Of a stretch of 64,000 bases of DNA, positions 31,630-40,489 are shown in pieces (positions within the stretch are counted from its first letter, which is position 1; each line of letters begins with the position of its first letter). Below the pieces are notes generated by a model, which was not told where the DNA came from, made no database searches, and saw nothing but the letters and a program-made list of their open reading frames with translations. Source of the DNA: JBCBWG01 sp038523925 (lineage in GTDB: Bacteria > Pseudomonadota > Alphaproteobacteria > Rhizobiales > Hyphomicrobiaceae); assembly GCA_038523925.1 (NCBI GenBank), contig JBCBIY010000004.1:186001-250000 (forward strand). Direction: 5' to 3'. The position numbers were made by a program, and so were the translations under genes.

Positions 31630-33200
31630 TTGCGCTTCTTCTTCTTGCGATTCTTGGTGGCGCTGGGGCCCCCGAGCCCGGGTAGGCCGGGGCCGCCGAG
31701 ACCAGGCAGCGGGCCACCGCCGAGACCCGGAAGGCCCGGTGGCATCGCGCCACCACCCGGCATCCCGCCACCAAGTCCAGGCGGTAGTGCACCGCCTTTC
31801 GCGGCGGCCTTCGCCTGCTCGAGCATCTCCGGTGTCGGCTCGGGCATGCCGCCGCCGCCCATGCCACCAAGGCCGCCCATCATGCGCGACATCAGGCCTT
31901 TGTTCTTGCCCATCTGCTTCATCATGTCGGCCATCTGCCGGTGCATCTTGAGCACCTTGTTGACCTCGGCGACGTGCGTTCCGGACCCCTTCGCGATCCG
32001 GCGGCGACGCTTGCCATCGATGAGCTTCGGGCTCGCGCGCTCCTTCTTCGTCATCGACGAGATGATCGCGGTCTGGCGGCGAATGACCTTGTCGTCGATA
32101 CCGGCCGCCTGCATCTGGTCGCGGACCTTCGCGCCACCGCCGAGCATGCCCATCACGCCGCCCATACCGCCAAGCTTCTCCATCTGGCGGAGCTGATCGG
32201 ACATATCGTTGAGGTCGAAGCTGCCCTTCTGCAGCTTCTCGGCCATCTTCTGCGCCTTCTCGGCGTCGATGGTCTCTGCAGCTTTCTCGACGAGGCTGAC
32301 GATGTCGCCCATGCCGAGGATGCGGTTGGCAATGCGGTCGGGGTGGAACTCTTCAAGCGCGTCCCACTTCTCGCCGACGCCGATGAGCTTGATCGGCTTG
32401 CCGGTGACAGCGCGCATTGAAAGCGCAGCGCCGCCGCGGCCGTCGCCGTCGACGCGGGTGAGCACGATGCCGGTGAGGCTGAGGCGCTGGTCGAAGGCTT
32501 TGGCAGTGTTGACGGCGTCTTGCCCGGTGAGGCTGTCGGCGACGAGAAGCACTTCATGCGGGGTCGTCGCGGCCTCGATTTCTGAGGCCTCAGTCATCAT
32601 CGCTTCGTCGACCGTCGTGCGGCCGGCGGTGTCGAGCATGACGACGTCGTAGCCGCCGAGGCGGGCGGCATCCATTGCGCGCTTTGCGATCTGCACCGGC
32701 GTTTGACCGGCGACGATCGGGAGCGTCGCGACGTCTGTTTGTTCGCCGAGGACCCGGAGCTGCTCCTGCGCTGCTGGCCGCCGCGTATCGAGCGAGGCCA
32801 TCAGGACCTTCTTCTTTTCGCGGTCCGTCAGGCGCTTTGCGATCTTCGCGGTCGTCGTCGTTTTACCGGAGCCCTGCAACCCGACCATCAGGATCGGCAA
32901 CGGTGGCGTGGCCGCGAGATCGATCGTCTGGGCCTCCGAGCCCAGCATGCGGATCAGTTCATCGTTGACGATCTTGATGACCATCTGGCCGGGCGTGATG
33001 GATTTCACGACCTCTTGGCCGACGGCCTTTTCTTTCACGGCATCGGTGAATTTGCGGACGACTTCGAGCGCGACATCGGCCTCGAGCAAGGCGCGTCGCA
33101 CCTCGCGCATGGCCTCGGCGACATCACTGTCGGTCAGCGCGCCGCGCTTGGTCAGCTTGTCGAATATGCCCGAAAGCCGGTCTGACAGCGTATCGAACAT
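31626..33200 (-). CDS. ffh: Signal recognition particle protein
   Basis: The ATG at 33200 (MFDTLSDRLSGIFDKLTKRG) gives 524 residues. N domain 1-90; G domain with GLQGSGKTTTTAKIAKRL near residue 107, SLDTRRPAAQEQLRVLGEQ, VMLDTAGRTTVDEAMM and TRVDGDGRGGAALS; M domain from about 300 with KGSFDLNDMSDQLRQMEKLG and the Met-rich RNA/signal-sequence region (HRQMADMMKQMGKNKGLMSR). The last 70 residues are an unusual Gly/Pro/Met-rich tail ending in KNRKKKKRK. With 4.5S RNA and FtsY it targets nascent membrane proteins. It leads the rpsP-rimM unit. Confidence 0.96.
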   Translation of the reverse strand: MFDTLSDRLSGIFDKLTKRGALTDSDVAEAMREVRRALLEADVALEVVRKFTDAVKEKAVGQEVVKSITPGQMVIKIVNDELIRMLGSEAQTIDLAATPPLPILMVGLQGSGKTTTTAKIAKRLTDREKKKVLMASLDTRRPAAQEQLRVLGEQTDVATLPIVAGQTPVQIAKRAMDAARLGGYDVVMLDTAGRTTVDEAMMTEASEIEAATTPHEVLLVADSLTGQDAVNTAKAFDQRLSLTGIVLTRVDGDGRGGAALSMRAVTGKPIKLIGVGEKWDALEEFHPDRIANRILGMGDIVSLVEKAAETIDAEKAQKMAEKLQKGSFDLNDMSDQLRQMEKLGGMGGVMGMLGGGAKVRDQMQAAGIDDKVIRRQTAIISSMTKKERASPKLIDGKRRRRIAKGSGTHVAEVNKVLKMHRQMADMMKQMGKNKGLMSRMMGGLGGMGGGGMPEPTPEMLEQAKAAAKGGALPPGLGGGMPGGGAMPPGLPGLGGGPLPGLGGPGLPGLGGPSATKNRKKKKRK

Positions 33201-33421
33201 GCCACTCCTCACATCGCCTGCTGCGCCGCATCGCGTGATGCGCGCGCCGAAACCGGGTTGCCCAAAGCCAAAAGCACCCATGGGCGCAACGCGCTGATGG
33301 GTGTTGACGCCTGCTCTGCCTAACGTGGCATCGCAGGTCGCGGCTCGGGAGGTCGGCCGGTTAGATTTCGGGCGTTATGTGCCGGGCGCGGCACCAAGTC
33401 AATTGCGACGGCCAGCTGGGA

Positions 33422-33823
33422 TCAGCGCGCCGTGGCCGGCACGAAAGCGAAAGCGTTCGAGCGGAATGTCGGCCCGCGCGGCGTCGCATAGTCGCTGACG
33501 TCTTCGCCAGAAAGGCGCCGGCGGAGTTCGCCGAGGCTGTAGTCCGCCAAAGCCAAATGGCGTGCGGCAACGGCCTGTCGCGCGGCGGTGGCTTCAAGGG
33601 CTGTGCTGAGATCGTCGCGCACCGCTCTTAGCGCCGCCCATTGGCCATCGACGCCGGATGCACGCGCCGGCAATTCGATGAAGCGCTGAAGGGGCGCCGG
33701 CCGTGGCTTGGTCCAATCGGACAGTTTGCCGATGGCCCGGTTTGCAGTTTCAGCAAGGCTTTGCGCAAACTCGACCAGTCCAAAGCTCGGCCTGCGATCA
33801 GCGATTTGAAGCGAGATTGCCAT
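33422..33823 (-). CDS. Hypothetical protein
   Basis: I do not recognise this 133-residue product. It is preceded by no strong Shine-Dalgarno, but the composition is protein-like: helix-prone SFGLVEFAQSLAETANRAIG, QWAALRAVRDDLSTALEATA and HLALADYSLGELRRRLSGED, then a low-complexity end (YATPRGPTFRSNAFAFVPAT). No signal peptide, membrane helix or cysteine is present. It sits between the ffh promoter region and the first DUF1287 gene on the same strand. It may be a small alpha-helical cytosolic protein; the gene call itself is only moderately certain. Confidence 0.55.
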   Translation of the reverse strand: MAISLQIADRRPSFGLVEFAQSLAETANRAIGKLSDWTKPRPAPLQRFIELPARASGVDGQWAALRAVRDDLSTALEATAARQAVAARHLALADYSLGELRRRLSGEDVSDYATPRGPTFRSNAFAFVPATAR

Positions 33824-33939
33824 GCGGCGACCATTCAGTCGGAAGAGTTAAAGAACTCTGAATGGTTTTAATGCCGCTGTATAGAGACGATAAAATGCGC
33901 CGCGCGGAGAATATTTCGGAGGGTTAAGCCGCCGTCATC

Positions 33940-34533
33940 TCAGCGGTATCGGTAATGGCCGGTGATTTTCTCGGCGAACAACCAATTCTCAAGTTGCACG
34001 CCGAAGCCGCGGTTGTGGATGACCAGCGGTGTCCCGTCGGAAGCCTTCTGCTCGGAGACAATCGCGATATGTGTCTTCGAGAAGGTCCCGTCCGGCATGT
34101 AATAGGTCACCAGGTCACCGGGCTTATAATTATTCGGGTTTTTCGTGACCTTCAAAGACGTCCCGTGGCGCTTGAAAAACTTCCGCAGCACATTTACGCG
34201 CCGATGGTCGATATTCCGGTCGCCGCTACCGACGCGGGCTTTGTGGACTTTAACCTGCAGGTCAATGCCGAGTTTTCGGTAGGCGCGGACAACAACGTCC
34301 GTACAAACACCGGTGTACCAAGGCACGTCGCCGCCCGGATATTTGAGCTTCACATAAGCCGGATTGTAAATCACCGGGACCCAGCGCTGGGCCGATGCAG
34401 CGCGCGCGAGCTTTTGGCCGAATGCCGGTTCAGCGGCGCTCTTTGCAGCAGCCTTCGTGACAGGCGCTGGCAGCAGCAACAGTGCAAGCGTGAGGCTGAA
34501 AAGTGTGGCGGGCGTGAGCGATCGTGTCTGCAT
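33940..34533 (-). CDS. DUF1287 secreted protein, short form
   Basis: The ATG at 34533 opens a signal peptide (MQTRSLTPATLFSLTLALLL, cleavage near TKAAA); 197 residues. The DUF1287 domain fills the mature part: PWYTGVCTDVVVRAYRKLGI with a conserved Cys, GSGDRNIDHRRVNVLRKFFK, GDLVTYYMPDGTFSKTHIAI with a conserved His, and LVIHNRGFGVQLENWLFAEK. The Cys...His...Asn order is that of NlpC/P60-like papain-fold hydrolases, so a periplasmic peptidase or amidase role is possible. A longer paralogue lies directly upstream on the same strand, 104 bp away. Confidence 0.85.
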   Translation of the reverse strand: MQTRSLTPATLFSLTLALLLLPAPVTKAAAKSAAEPAFGQKLARAASAQRWVPVIYNPAYVKLKYPGGDVPWYTGVCTDVVVRAYRKLGIDLQVKVHKARVGSGDRNIDHRRVNVLRKFFKRHGTSLKVTKNPNNYKPGDLVTYYMPDGTFSKTHIAIVSEQKASDGTPLVIHNRGFGVQLENWLFAEKITGHYRYR

Positions 34534-34637
34534 GGCGCAGATATGGGCGTCTCGCGTGCCGAAAACAGGACGGACGCGATGCCACTCGCGGAACAACTGC
34601 TTTTGGCCGCGCGCTGACAGTGCTTGGCCTGCGTGGC

Positions 34638-36437
34638 TCAGCGGGATTGCTTGAGCGTTGCGCGGCGCTTGCCGGCTGTAGGCTGTGCCGGGATCGTTGC
34701 GCGCAACAGCTTGATCCCACTGGCGTTTTCTGGGACGCCGCGCCTTGAGAGCCCTGCAACAGGGACCTCGCGGTTGGGGTCGGGAAGGGCATCCAGCGGC
34801 CGGAAGCGGTAATGGCCGGTCATTTTGTCGACGAACAGCGCGTCCTCGAGCTGCACGCCATAGCCCCGATTGTGGATGATGTAAGGTCGGCCGGTCGGCG
34901 CAATCCGGTCGGAGACGATTGCAATGTGCGCGCGCGAGACGCGTGAGAACGGCCGGTAATACGTGACAATGTCGCCGGGCCTGTAGTCTTCCGGATAGGG
35001 CGAAATCGGCAGTTCGGCGCCAGCACGCGCGAACAGCTTGCGCAGCGTGTTCGTGCGCCGATGATCGATGTTGCGGTCGCCGCTGCCAACACGCGCCCTT
35101 TGAATGGCGGCCTGCAGATCGTACCCGAGGCGTCGGTAGGCGCGGATGACGACTTCCGTGCAGGAGCCGAGCATGGGCGGCAGGTCGCCCATCGGAAACG
35201 GCATCGACTGATACTTCGCCGAGTAGATGACGATCCCGCCCGACTGGTTGAGGGCGGCGCGGGCCACCGCCCGGCCGAACGCATCGCCCTTGAGGCTCGC
35301 GTTGGGCGCGGGCAACGGCATCGGTTTCCGCCAGTTGGCAAAGCGCGGGGGCGCCGTGCAGCGGCCGCGAACAGAAACGGGACCCACGTCCAAGTGCGGC
35401 AGCGCGACCTGGAAATCGGATGATCTGGCGAGCGCGGAGAGCTGCACATCCGCGCCGAGTTCGGTCTCAAGTGAGGGTGGCGGCCGGCCAAACGCGAGGT
35501 TGCGCGACGTCAAAGCCGGGATGGCCGCCGCTGCCGCAAGCGCGGGAGGCTCGGTCGACGCAAGCGTCAACCGGCTCCGCGCCACAATGGTAGATCGGTG
35601 GCGGACCTCGGGCCGGCCTGCAAGTGCAACAGTGGTCGTCGGAATTCGGGGACGGGCGGTTGCGCGCAAGTCGGGCCCGGCGGCCGGCAACGCGTGGTCG
35701 ACGCCGGCGAGCCTCAGCCGTGTCATGCCGAGCCGCGGCGGGCGGCCGTCAAGTCCGAATGCGGGCGTCGCGAGTGCGACAGCTACGGCCGCGACAGGCG
35801 GCGCATCGCTGAGCAATGTGATGGGTCCCGGACCGTCGCCCAGCGCCGGTGTCTGCACATCGGGCGCAGCCGCGGCCATCGCGAGAGCCGTCCCCGGTCG
35901 AGGTTGGGCGATAGCGCGCAGGGCAGCCTCGCTCCGCAGCGCCACAATCGCCGTTTGAGCCGGCGGCGGCACAATCTCATCAATGCGTGCAGGCGGTGCC
36001 GGGCCGCGCCGCAAGGCGCTCACCGAGGCAAGCTCAACACGCGCGACAGCAACGGCCGGCGGCCGCGCTCCGATGCGCAGGGTGGTTGCGGTCTGCGGCA
36101 GGGCTGCGACGTGGATTGCAGGTGCCGTGCGCGTCAGCATGAGGCGGCTGCCACCGAGCTCCGGTTCATCCGCGGTGAGCGGCGCCGATTGCGGAAGCCG
36201 CAGTTGCAGTTCTGGCACGCGAAAGGCAGGTGCAGCGCTCGCCACCCGAGGCGTCTGGTCCGTGGTGATCATCGAGACGGACTTTGCGACAAGCAGGACA
36301 GCCGTCAGAGCCGCAGCCGGGGCCGCAAGCAGCGCACCGAGCACAAGGTGGTCGCGCACGCCGGTTCGCTCTGCCGAGACCGGCAGGGACGCGATCTGCG
36401 CGGATGCGCAACCCGACTTCGAACCAACGGAGTGCAA
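34638..36437 (-). CDS. DUF1287 protein with a long Ala/Pro-rich N-terminal region
   Basis: The 599-residue protein has a membrane anchor at about 28-56 (LVLGALLAAPAAALTAVLLV), then some 320 residues rich in Ala, Pro, Arg and Leu with loosely repeating strand-like phrases (RVPELQLRLP, AIHVAALPQT, RVELASVSAL, RLRLAGVDHA) and no recognised domain, then DUF1287 over 385-545: GSCTEVVIRAYRRLGYDLQA, GSGDRNIDHRRTNTLRKLFA, THIAIV equivalent AHIAIVSD, and YIIHNRGYGVQLEDALFVDK. The catalytic-like Cys and His are kept. The short paralogue follows downstream. The linker could span the periplasm or bind the wall; function is unknown. The start is a TTG or lies slightly downstream. Confidence 0.78.
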   Translation of the reverse strand: MHSVGSKSGCASAQIASLPVSAERTGVRDHLVLGALLAAPAAALTAVLLVAKSVSMITTDQTPRVASAAPAFRVPELQLRLPQSAPLTADEPELGGSRLMLTRTAPAIHVAALPQTATTLRIGARPPAVAVARVELASVSALRRGPAPPARIDEIVPPPAQTAIVALRSEAALRAIAQPRPGTALAMAAAAPDVQTPALGDGPGPITLLSDAPPVAAVAVALATPAFGLDGRPPRLGMTRLRLAGVDHALPAAGPDLRATARPRIPTTTVALAGRPEVRHRSTIVARSRLTLASTEPPALAAAAAIPALTSRNLAFGRPPPSLETELGADVQLSALARSSDFQVALPHLDVGPVSVRGRCTAPPRFANWRKPMPLPAPNASLKGDAFGRAVARAALNQSGGIVIYSAKYQSMPFPMGDLPPMLGSCTEVVIRAYRRLGYDLQAAIQRARVGSGDRNIDHRRTNTLRKLFARAGAELPISPYPEDYRPGDIVTYYRPFSRVSRAHIAIVSDRIAPTGRPYIIHNRGYGVQLEDALFVDKMTGHYRFRPLDALPDPNREVPVAGLSRRGVPENASGIKLLRATIPAQPTAGKRRATLKQSR

Positions 36438-36520
36438 CCAGACCTCAGCACACGTTCGACGCCGCGCCCGTGGGTGGGCGCGCGCGTGACCAGGACGCCC
36501 GCACGCCCAGCCCGCGGCGC

Positions 36521-37381
36521 TTATAGACCGATCAGGTCGCGGACGTCCTCAACCGAAAGACCCTCGGCGCGCAATTCTGACAGAGATGTGTCCTGAGCAG
36601 TTTTGGAGAGCTTCCGGCCAGCCAAATCGCGGATCAGAGTGTGATGATGGTAAACGGGCGTCGGGAGACAGAGCAGCGCCTGCAGCAGCCGGTGAAGGTC
36701 GGTGGCAGGTTCAAGATCCTGCCCGCGCGTGATGTGTGTGATGCCCTGGTGCGCATCATCGATGGTCGCTGCGAGATGATAGCTGGCCGGCACGTCTTTG
36801 CGCATGATCACCGGATCGCCCCACTGCGCCGGATCCGCAATCCGCATCGAGATACCGCCGCCGCCATCCCAGACTGGAATTGCAAGGTCGCTCTCCGCGG
36901 CCGCGATCGCCGCGCGCATGTCGAGCCGCCAGGCAATGTCAGGATCATCAGCGGTGCACGCGCGCAAAAATCCGCGCCCGCTCATCTTGCAGATCGGCGC
37001 ATACAGCGGTGCACCATCCGGATCGCGCGGTGCGTCTGCGCTCGCGGCGGCTGCGCGGTCGGCGCGCGTGGCGGCGCAGGGGTAGAGCAGTCCACGCTCC
37101 CGCAGGCGATCGGCAGCTGCGCGATAGGCCTCGAAGCGCGTCGATTGAAATAGAACCGGTCCAGGCCAGGTCATCCCGAGCCACGCGAGATCCTCGAATA
37201 TCGCATCCACATACGCCGGCCGGCTGCGGGCGAGATCAATGTCTTCGATGCGCAGTAGGAAGGTCCCGCCATGGTTGCGCGCAAGCTGGTGCGTGGTGAG
37301 CGCGGAGAACGCATGGCCAAGGTGCAGCCTGCCGTTCGGGCTCGGCGCAAAACGGAAAACGGATTGCGGGTTGGCGGTCAC
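36521..37381 (-). CDS. gluQ: Glutamyl-Q tRNA(Asp) synthetase
   Basis: The 286-residue protein is a truncated GluRS-type catalytic core without the anticodon-binding domain: class I HIGH motif as FAPSPNGRLHLGHAFSALT at the N-terminus, LLRIEDIDLARSRPAYVDAI, GQDLEPATDLHRLLQALL, and KMSKS equivalent DLAGRKLSKTAQDTSL near 260. GluQRS attaches glutamate to queuosine at the wobble position of tRNA-Asp. The length (about 290) and lack of a C-terminal helical cage separate it from gltX. It is divergent from the AlkA-like gene, whose nearest start lies 41 bp away. Confidence 0.93.
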   Translation of the reverse strand: MTANPQSVFRFAPSPNGRLHLGHAFSALTTHQLARNHGGTFLLRIEDIDLARSRPAYVDAIFEDLAWLGMTWPGPVLFQSTRFEAYRAAADRLRERGLLYPCAATRADRAAAASADAPRDPDGAPLYAPICKMSGRGFLRACTADDPDIAWRLDMRAAIAAAESDLAIPVWDGGGGISMRIADPAQWGDPVIMRKDVPASYHLAATIDDAHQGITHITRGQDLEPATDLHRLLQALLCLPTPVYHHHTLIRDLAGRKLSKTAQDTSLSELRAEGLSVEDVRDLIGL

Positions 37382-37422
37382 GATGCAGCATGCCTACCAT
37401 GGCAGCAGGGAGTGCTGCAGCT

Positions 37423-38100
37423 ATGGCGACGAAGACGGCGCGGACCAAGGTTCCAGGTCAGATCACGTGTGAAGCTGACATCGCGAGCGGCATGCGGGCG
37501 CTGCGCCGCGCCTGCCGGTTCGCGCGGCAGATGCATGACGTTGCGGGCACGCCGCCGGTGCGCGTCAACCAGCCCGGGTTTGAAGGCCTCGCGCGCATCA
37601 TCGTCGGCCAGCAGTTGTCGGTCGCGAGCGCTGGCGCGATTTGGGCCCGGTGTCAGGAGCGGCTTCAACCGTTTACGCCGGACCGGATCGTTCGCGCCCG
37701 CGAGACAACAATGCGCGCTGCGGGCCTCTCAGCCGGCAAGGTCCGGACGTTGAAGGCGGCTGCGAAAGCAGCCCGCACCGGTGATCTCATCCTCGAGCCG
37801 ACAGCGGACGCGCGCGATGATGAGATCGTGGACTCGCTCGTTGCGGTGACCGGCATTGGCCCCTGGACGGCGGACATCTATCTGATGTTCGCACTCGGTC
37901 GGCCGGATGCGTTTGCGCCCGGCGACCTCGCGCTACAGATCGGCGCTCAATACGGTTTCGCGCTCGATGAACGGCCGAGCCCCGAAGAACTCATCGAAAT
38001 TGTTGAGGGCTGGCGGCCTTGGCGTGGCGTCGGTGCACGTCTGCTGTGGCACTACTACGCCGCGGTGAAGCAGCAGAAGACCGAGGTCATCCCCGTCTGA
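37423..38100 (+). CDS. alkA: DNA-3-methyladenine glycosylase II-like (HhH-GPD) protein
   Basis: I start at the ATG at 37423, ten bases after AGGGAG, giving 225 residues; ATGs at 37390 and 37399 are alternatives. The HhH-GPD core is clear: GFEGLARIIVGQQLSVASAG, the helix-hairpin-helix LVAVTGIGPWTADIYLMFAL and the catalytic aspartate in DAFAPGDLALQIG. It lacks the Ada-like or N-terminal TBP-like domain of E. coli AlkA and the 4Fe-4S cluster of MutY/Nth. It excises alkylated purines in base excision repair. Another alkylation repair gene, alkB, lies 10 kb away but is not linked. Confidence 0.9.
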   Translation: MATKTARTKVPGQITCEADIASGMRALRRACRFARQMHDVAGTPPVRVNQPGFEGLARIIVGQQLSVASAGAIWARCQERLQPFTPDRIVRARETTMRAAGLSAGKVRTLKAAAKAARTGDLILEPTADARDDEIVDSLVAVTGIGPWTADIYLMFALGRPDAFAPGDLALQIGAQYGFALDERPSPEELIEIVEGWRPWRGVGARLLWHYYAAVKQQKTEVIPV

Positions 38101-38312
38101 CGGGGGCTCCGCGCGAACAGGGCTCGCAATAAGCATATCGCGGCGATTGGCCGGTCCACTGTAGACTTGCAGGTCTGCTTCACAGAGCTGACATGCAAGT
38201 CTATTATCCGACACGCGAGTGCGACGTGCGTAGCTCGAACCGTGTTGAGCTGTCCGGACCGCATTGCGAGCCGGCGCGTTATTGCAACAGGTTGGGTTCA
38301 GGAAGCACTGAC

Positions 38313-38873
38313 GTGACAACACCGAAAGCCCTGCCGGACCACGCGCCGGCGCTGGTCCTCAACGCGGACTTCCGTCCGCTTAGTTACTATCCGCTGTCGC
38401 TTTGGAGTTGGCAGGATACGGTCAAGGCCGTGTTCCTCGACCGGGTCAACATCGTCTCCGAATACGATTTCGCCGTCTCGAGCCCATCATTCGAGATGAA
38501 GCTGCCGTCGGTGGTCTCGCTCAAGACGTACGTGAAGCCGGCGCTCTACCCCGCGTTCACACGGTTCAACGTGTTCTTGCGCGACCGCTTCTCGTGTCAG
38601 TACTGCGGCGTCAGCGATGACCTGACGTTTGATCATCTGATCCCGCGGTCGAAAGGCGGGCAGACGAAGTGGGACAACGTCGTCACGGCGTGCTCGTCCT
38701 GCAATCTGCGCAAGGCAAACCACATGCCGGCCAAGGTCGGCATGTTTCCGAGCCAGCAGCCCTACCGCCCGACGGTCTTCGAACTGCACCGTAACGGACG
38801 CGCGTTCCCGCCAAACTATCTGCACGATAGCTGGCTCGACTATCTCTACTGGGACAGCGAACTCGAGCCGTGA
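38313..38873 (+). CDS. HNH endonuclease
   Basis: A GTG at 38313 behind AGGAAG gives 186 residues; a further 40 residues upstream are open but not conserved in appearance. The N-terminal half (LVLNADFRPLSYYPLSLWSW, KAVFLDRVNIVSEYDFAVSS) is typical of the widespread bacterial HNH family near this length. The nuclease core has two zinc-binding CxxC pairs, CQYCGVSDD and CSSCNLRK, around the HNH motif LTFDHLIPRSKGGQTKWDNV. These small HNH proteins are chromosomal in most alphaproteobacteria and are not tied to phage here. Substrate unknown; no cognate methylase is adjacent. Confidence 0.9.
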   Translation: MTTPKALPDHAPALVLNADFRPLSYYPLSLWSWQDTVKAVFLDRVNIVSEYDFAVSSPSFEMKLPSVVSLKTYVKPALYPAFTRFNVFLRDRFSCQYCGVSDDLTFDHLIPRSKGGQTKWDNVVTACSSCNLRKANHMPAKVGMFPSQQPYRPTVFELHRNGRAFPPNYLHDSWLDYLYWDSELEP

Positions 38874-38916
38874 TTTGGGTTGGAGCTTGTGCTCCGTTGC
38901 CGGCGCTACGACGACT

Positions 38917-39705
38917 CTAAATATGCTGGCCGCCGTTGATCGGGATCTCTGTCCCGTTGACGTAGGATGCGGCGCGCGAGCAGAGAAACAGGACAACCTC
39001 TGCGACTTCCTCCGGGCTGCCGAGGCGGCGCAGCGGAACTTGCTCTTCGACGACGCGTGCGGTTCCGGGCGACAGGATTGCGGTGTCAATCTCGCCCGGT
39101 GCCACCGCGTTGACGCGTACGCCCCGCGCACCAAGGTCGTATGCGAGTTCACGCGTGAGCGTCGATAGTGCCGACTTTGATGCCGCGTAGGCTGCGCCAG
39201 CAAACGGGTGGACGAGCGTTCCTGCAATGGACGTGACGTTGACGACGGCGCCCTTTGCGCGTTCGAGCTGTGGCAGTAGCTCGCGTGTCAGCGTCAGCGG
39301 CGCCACCAAATTCACTGCGAGCACATGGTTGAGCACGCCTGGCGTTGTCAGCGTCGCGCCGAGCCGGCCGCCATCTTCGGTCTTCGGCGAGATGCCGGCA
39401 TTGTTGACGAGGGCGTCCAGCCCGCGCGGCCCAAGCCGGTCGTGGAGCTGGCTGACACCGGACGCAATGGCCGTCGGGTCCGAGAGGTCGACCTCGATGT
39501 GGCTGATGATGCCCTCGGCCCAGGGACACGCCGTCGAAAACGGCGTCCGGGCGAGCGTGTAGACTTCCCAGCCGGCGTTATGGAAGGCGCGGACAACGGC
39601 ATGTCCGATTCCGCGGCTCGCGCCGGTGACAGCCACGACGGGCTTTGCCGTCGTCGACTCCGTATGCGCAACCGGACACGTGCCGGTCGTGGAGCGCTCA
39701 GTCAT
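38917..39705 (-). CDS. SDR-family oxidoreductase
   Basis: The ATG at 39705 lies five bases after AGGAGG, so the frame's 24 extra residues are dropped; 262 residues. After a polar head (MTERSTTGTCPVAHTESTTA) come the nucleotide motif VVAVTGASRGIGHAVVRAFH, DALVNNAGISPK, the catalytic Ser in VVNVTSIAG and AAYAASKSALSTLTRELA, and the closing YVNGTEIPINGGQ. This is a classical short-chain dehydrogenase with preference for NADP suggested by the basic residue after the glycine motif. Substrate unknown. It follows trmD on the same strand with 34 bp between them. Confidence 0.9.
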   Translation of the reverse strand: MTERSTTGTCPVAHTESTTAKPVVAVTGASRGIGHAVVRAFHNAGWEVYTLARTPFSTACPWAEGIISHIEVDLSDPTAIASGVSQLHDRLGPRGLDALVNNAGISPKTEDGGRLGATLTTPGVLNHVLAVNLVAPLTLTRELLPQLERAKGAVVNVTSIAGTLVHPFAGAAYAASKSALSTLTRELAYDLGARGVRVNAVAPGEIDTAILSPGTARVVEEQVPLRRLGSPEEVAEVVLFLCSRAASYVNGTEIPINGGQHI

Positions 39706-39739
39706 CGCAGCCTCCTGGCCTTGCGCGGCATTGTTGACT

Positions 39740-40489
39740 TCAATGGTCGTCTTTATCTGAGCGCGCAAGTCTCGCAATGAGGTCAGGTCGGCGGGCTTCC
39801 GTCAAACGCCGCGCCTCAGTGCGCCGCCAGCGGGCGATCAGGTCATGGTTGCCGCTAAGGAGCACATCCGGAATGGCGCGGCCTTCCCAGTCACGTGGGC
39901 GGGTGTACTGCGGATACTCCAAAAGCCCGTCTGAGAAGCTTTCGTCCTGAGTTGACGCCTCCGCACCGAGGACGCCAGGCAGCAGGCGAACGGCAGCATC
40001 GATCATCGCCATGGCGGCCAATTCGCCGCCGGTCATGACGAAGTCGCCAAGCGAGACCTCGCGCAGATTGCGGCCCGCGATGACACGGTCATCAAGGCCT
40101 TCAAAGCGGCCGGCAAGAAAGATGACGCCGGGACCGACGGAGAGCTCGCGCGCGAGGCCCTGGGTGAAGGGCTCTCCGCGCGGCGATGGATAGATAAGCG
40201 GGATTTCGCTCGCGTCGGCGCCCGCGCGCGCGACGGCCGCGTCGATCACTGCGGCGGCAACGTCGCAACGCATCACCATGCCCGGCCCGCCGCCAGCCGG
40301 CGTGTCGTCGACGCTTCTATGTCGGCCGATCCCATGCTCGCGGATGTCGCGCACATCGAGCGACCAGACACCGTTGGCGCGCGCCTGCCCGACCAGCGAG
40401 TGGCCGAGCGGGCCCGGAAACATATCCGGCAGGAGCGTAAGGACGGTTGCGCGCCACGGTTTATCTTGCTTGATCTCAGTCAGGCTCAC
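39740..40489 (-). CDS. trmD: tRNA (guanine-N1)-methyltransferase
   Basis: A GTG at 40489 overlaps the stop of the DUF1330 gene (GTGA), giving 249 residues. TrmD landmarks: TVLTLLPDMFPGPLGHSLVG, RHRSVDDTPAGGGPGMVMRC, LIYPSPRGEPFTQGLARELS and the trefoil-knot SAM site EVSLGDFVMTGGELAAMAMI, with the catalytic Asp and Arg present. TrmD makes m1G37 in tRNAs to prevent frameshifting. In many alphaproteobacteria it sits beside rimM and rplS; here it is separated from rimM by about 10 kb, and rplS is not in the window. Confidence 0.96.
   Translation of the reverse strand: MSLTEIKQDKPWRATVLTLLPDMFPGPLGHSLVGQARANGVWSLDVRDIREHGIGRHRSVDDTPAGGGPGMVMRCDVAAAVIDAAVARAGADASEIPLIYPSPRGEPFTQGLARELSVGPGVIFLAGRFEGLDDRVIAGRNLREVSLGDFVMTGGELAAMAMIDAAVRLLPGVLGAEASTQDESFSDGLLEYPQYTRPRDWEGRAIPDVLLSGNHDLIARWRRTEARRLTEARRPDLIARLARSDKDDH

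Noticed and set aside
35598..36596. A 332-residue Arg-rich open frame on the plus strand
   Set aside because: It opposes the Ala/Pro-rich linker of the long DUF1287 protein. The DUF1287 frame is continuous with a recognised domain.
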